Positions 6,504 through 7,766 of a stretch of 7,766 nucleotides of DNA are shown here, in pieces. Position 1 is the first letter of the stretch. Each line of letters begins with the position of its first letter. Position numbers and translations under genes: made by a program. The stretch spans positions 1 to 7,766 of the forward strand of contig JAOZLK010000189.1 in assembly GCA_029934875.1 (NCBI GenBank), read 5' to 3'. This stretch comes from Bacteroidales bacterium. GTDB lineage: Bacteria > Bacteroidota > Bacteroidia > Bacteroidales > GCA-2748055. A model generated the notes under the pieces. It ran no database searches and was not told the origin of the DNA. It worked only from the letters and a program-made list of their open reading frames with translations.

Positions 6504-6539
6504 AAAAAAATAAAAGTAATATTCGCTGTTACGGACCAT
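6492..6539 (-). CDS. Aromatic-amino-acid leader peptide (15 aa) of the pheA operon
   Basis: A short ORF, MVRNSEYYFYFFTGS, ending in TAA and located 63 nt before pheA. Codons 7-12 are TAT TAC TTT TAT TTT TTT: three Tyr and three Phe in a row, the end products of the operon it precedes. An in-frame TAG lies two codons before the ATG, so this ATG is the only reasonable start; there is no clear Shine-Dalgarno sequence, as for the neighbouring genes. The control codons sit just before region 1, and the stop touches region 2 of the attenuator. This lets a ribosome stalled on Tyr or Phe codons free region 2 (operon on), while a ribosome reaching the stop covers it (operon off). AT-rich DNA readily gives Phe/Tyr codons by chance, so the case rests on the coincidence with three competing hairpins and the operon's function. 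Compare E. coli PheL, which is Phe-rich. Confidence 0.8.
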   Translation of the reverse strand: MVRNSEYYFYFFTGS

Positions 6540-6557
6540 TGTCTAATATTAAGGTCG

Positions 6558-6589
6558 TAAAATTAAGCAATTAATAGCAGATATGCAAC
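6558..6589 (-). promoter_or_regulatory. Candidate Bacteroidota-type promoter of the aromatic operon
   Basis: On the minus strand GTTG (6589-6586) is followed after exactly 20 nt by TAATTTTA (6565-6558). The Bacteroidota primary sigma factor prefers TTTG about 33 nt before the start and TAnnTTTG at about -7, with a spacer near 19-21 nt. The fit is TTG plus seven of eight -7 positions. Transcription would start near 6550-6555, leaving about 15 nt before the leader-peptide ATG and including the whole attenuator. The match is good in spacing but imperfect in both boxes. Confidence 0.4.
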
Positions 6590-6649
6590 GTGTCATTTCA
6601 ATACGTAAGATATCAGGAGAAATAGTAATCTTTTGTTAATATTGATATC

Positions 6650-7294
6650 ATGAAGATTAAAGAAAGGTATGAAAAAGTCATTGCCTGGTTTACCGAGACC
6701 ATGCCGGTAGCTGAAACAGAACTCGACTATACTGATCCCTATGAATTGATTGTAGCTGTAATTCTTTCGGCTCAATGTACTGACAAACGTGTAAACCTGA
6801 TAACACCAGGATTGTTACAGCGATTTCCGGATGTATATGCACTGGCTGCTGCAGAAGTAGGCGAAATTTTTGAGTTGATTAAAAGCTGCTCATACCCCAA
6901 TAACAAGGCAAAACATCTATCAGGAATGGCTAAAATGGTATCCTCAAGCTTTGAAGGAAGCATACCCGATACGATGGATGCCCTGCAAAAGCTACCTGGC
7001 GTTGGTCGAAAAACAGCCAATGTGATCCTTTCGGTTGCATTCAATCAGCCTGCCATGGCAGTGGATACCCATGTATTCAGGGTCGCAGCAAGAATCGGTC
7101 TAAGCACCGGGGCTAAGAATCCCTATGAGACTGAAATGCAATTGATCAGGCATATACCCGATAATGATATTTCACGGGCACATCACTGGCTGATTCTCCA
7201 TGGCAGATATGTTTGCACAGCTCGTAATCCATCCTGTGAGAGCTGTGGACTCAGGCACCTTTGTAAATACGTTGAAAAGAAAATCAAAAGTTGA
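6650..7294 (+). CDS. nth: Endonuclease III (Nth), DNA glycosylase/AP lyase
   Basis: Base-excision repair enzyme that removes oxidised pyrimidines and cleaves the resulting abasic site by beta-elimination. The 214-residue protein matches the family length (E. coli 211). It shows IVAVILSAQCTD (34-45), the helix-hairpin-helix LPGVGRKTA (115-123) with catalytic K121, VDTHVFRVA (138-146) with catalytic D139, and HHWLILHGRYVC (178-189). The [4Fe-4S] cluster motif is C189-x6-C196-x2-C199-x5-C205, exactly the canonical spacing. All key residues are present, so it should be active. The start at 6650 is the only option, since an in-frame TAA lies at 6626-6628 with no other start between. It is transcribed away from the aromatic operon. 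I see no convincing Bacteroidota promoter before it; the nearest -7-like match, TAATATTG at 6637-6644, is too close to the ATG and lacks a -33 partner. Confidence 0.97.
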   Translation: MKIKERYEKVIAWFTETMPVAETELDYTDPYELIVAVILSAQCTDKRVNLITPGLLQRFPDVYALAAAEVGEIFELIKSCSYPNNKAKHLSGMAKMVSSSFEGSIPDTMDALQKLPGVGRKTANVILSVAFNQPAMAVDTHVFRVAARIGLSTGAKNPYETEMQLIRHIPDNDISRAHHWLILHGRYVCTARNPSCESCGLRHLCKYVEKKIKS

Positions 7295-7307
7295 GTATCA
7301 TTTTTTT

Positions 7308-7315
7308 TACATTTG
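7308..7315 (+). promoter_or_regulatory. Possible -7 promoter element before the secreted-protein gene
   Basis: TACATTTG is an exact match to the Bacteroidota -7 consensus TAnnTTTG and lies 23 nt before the ATG at 7339, after a run of eight T. The upstream TTG candidates are badly spaced (spacers of 14 nt from 7291-7293 and 33 nt from 7272-7274), so only half of a promoter is present. It could give the downstream gene its own transcript; otherwise that gene would be read through from nth. Confidence 0.25.
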
Positions 7316-7338
7316 ATCAACACGATCCAAATGGTGTA

Positions 7339-7766
7339 ATGAGAAGATTACTCACTTATTTCATACTGCTTTCTCTGCTACTTGTGGGAACATCGGCCTC
7401 CACTCCATCCGTCGATTTTCGTACCGGACGTTATAATAATGTTTGTAAATCGCTACAACACGATGTCCTGCTATACTTTGTGTTTGTAGATAGCAGGGGC
7501 ACCTCTCCCTGGACTGAATTTGATATTCTGACAACAATTGACTCCATCCAGGTTGCGACCCATTGGTTGGAAAGTGAGGCAAAAGCCATGCTTATACCGC
7601 TTCATATTAAAACGGACTTCTATATCGGAGACGAATTTACAACCATTCAGAAGAACCTTCCTCAAAGCAGTGTGAATGAAACCATCTCCAAGCTAAAACT
7701 GAAAGAAGGCATGAAATCCCTGAGCAGGTGGGGTGATAATATTTCCAAAACAGTTGGAGAATCTCT
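7339..7766 (+). CDS. Secreted protein of unknown function, 3'-truncated by window end
   Basis: I do not recognise this protein. The ORF starts at ATG 7339, 44 nt after nth, and stays open for 142 codons to the window edge. Residues 1-20 (MRRLLTYFILLSLLLVGTSA) form a typical Sec signal peptide: two arginines, a hydrophobic core, and a probable signal peptidase I site after TSA. There is no lipobox Cys. The mature part begins STPSVDFRTGRY and contains a hydrophobic beta-like strand, HDVLLYFVFVDS (41-52), then SPWTEFDILTTIDSI (56-70) and a helix-like WLESEAKAMLIPLHI (76-90). An exported periplasmic or extracellular protein is likely. The pattern of a strand followed by a helix with WL-x3-A faintly recalls secreted proteins with a peptidase-like core, but no catalytic motif such as HExxH appears in the visible part. 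Signal peptide and start are well supported; function is unknown. Confidence 0.75.
   Translation, partial: MRRLLTYFILLSLLLVGTSASTPSVDFRTGRYNNVCKSLQHDVLLYFVFVDSRGTSPWTEFDILTTIDSIQVATHWLESEAKAMLIPLHIKTDFYIGDEFTTIQKNLPQSSVNETISKLKLKEGMKSLSRWGDNISKTVGES

Noticed and set aside
6517..6551. TAATATT/AATATTA inverted repeat around the leader-peptide start codon
   Set aside because: A 7-bp stem of A-T pairs only with a 21-nt loop is too weak to claim as a regulatory structure.
7301..7308. Run of eight T after nth as a terminator T-tract
   Set aside because: The preceding 30 nt are A-rich and form no GC hairpin; only a weak ATAC/GTAT pairing is visible.
7361..7582. Minus-strand ORFs opposite the secreted-protein gene (7361-7582 and 7471-7665)
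   Set aside because: The plus-strand frame has a clean signal peptide and a plausible start, while the antisense translations show no recognisable domain and begin at arbitrary positions.

Overview
The window looks like a chromosomal segment of a Bacteroidota bacterium, probably near Bacteroidales/Marinilabiliales; this is inferred from protein style and not from a marker gene. The pointers are: a type I-beta DAHP synthase with chorismate mutase fused at its C-terminus; a short TyrA without an ACT domain that carries the Bacteroidota-like 'HDETIAYSLSIPF' segment; start codons mostly without a strong Shine-Dalgarno sequence; and a candidate promoter of the TTG-N20-TAnnTTT type. Base composition is moderate and even, with no mobile element, CRISPR array, tRNA or rRNA visible.

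Layout. Nt 2-1084 (+) is the 3' part of tilS, cut by the window start. Nt 1049-6428 (-) is a compact six-gene operon, in transcription order pheA, DAHP synthase-chorismate mutase, aroB, aroD, aroC, tyrA. Its spacings are +1, +3, -14, -4 and +12 nt, so it is almost certainly one transcript. It runs convergently into tilS, and the two coding regions overlap by 36 nt. Nt 6429-6649 is a divergent intergenic region. Nt 6650-7294 (+) is nth (endonuclease III). Nt 7339-7766 (+) is the start of a secreted protein I do not recognise, cut by the window end.

How the genes work together. The DAHP synthase domain starts the shikimate pathway, AroB and AroD carry out steps two and three, and AroC makes chorismate. 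The fused mutase turns chorismate into prephenate, which PheA sends toward phenylalanine and TyrA toward tyrosine. Shikimate dehydrogenase, shikimate kinase, EPSP synthase and the aromatic aminotransferase are not in the window and must be encoded elsewhere.

The most interesting feature is in the 110 nt before pheA. On the minus strand there is a 15-codon ORF (6539-6492), MVRNSEYYFYFFTGS, with six consecutive Tyr/Phe codons. It is followed by three mutually exclusive RNA pairings: a 1:2 hairpin, a 9-bp 2:3 antiterminator, and a 3:4 GC hairpin with a T-tract ending just before the pheA start. This is a complete peptide-leader transcription attenuator that would let the operon sense both Tyr and Phe. 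It is the main new annotation in the window and is too short for ordinary gene calling.
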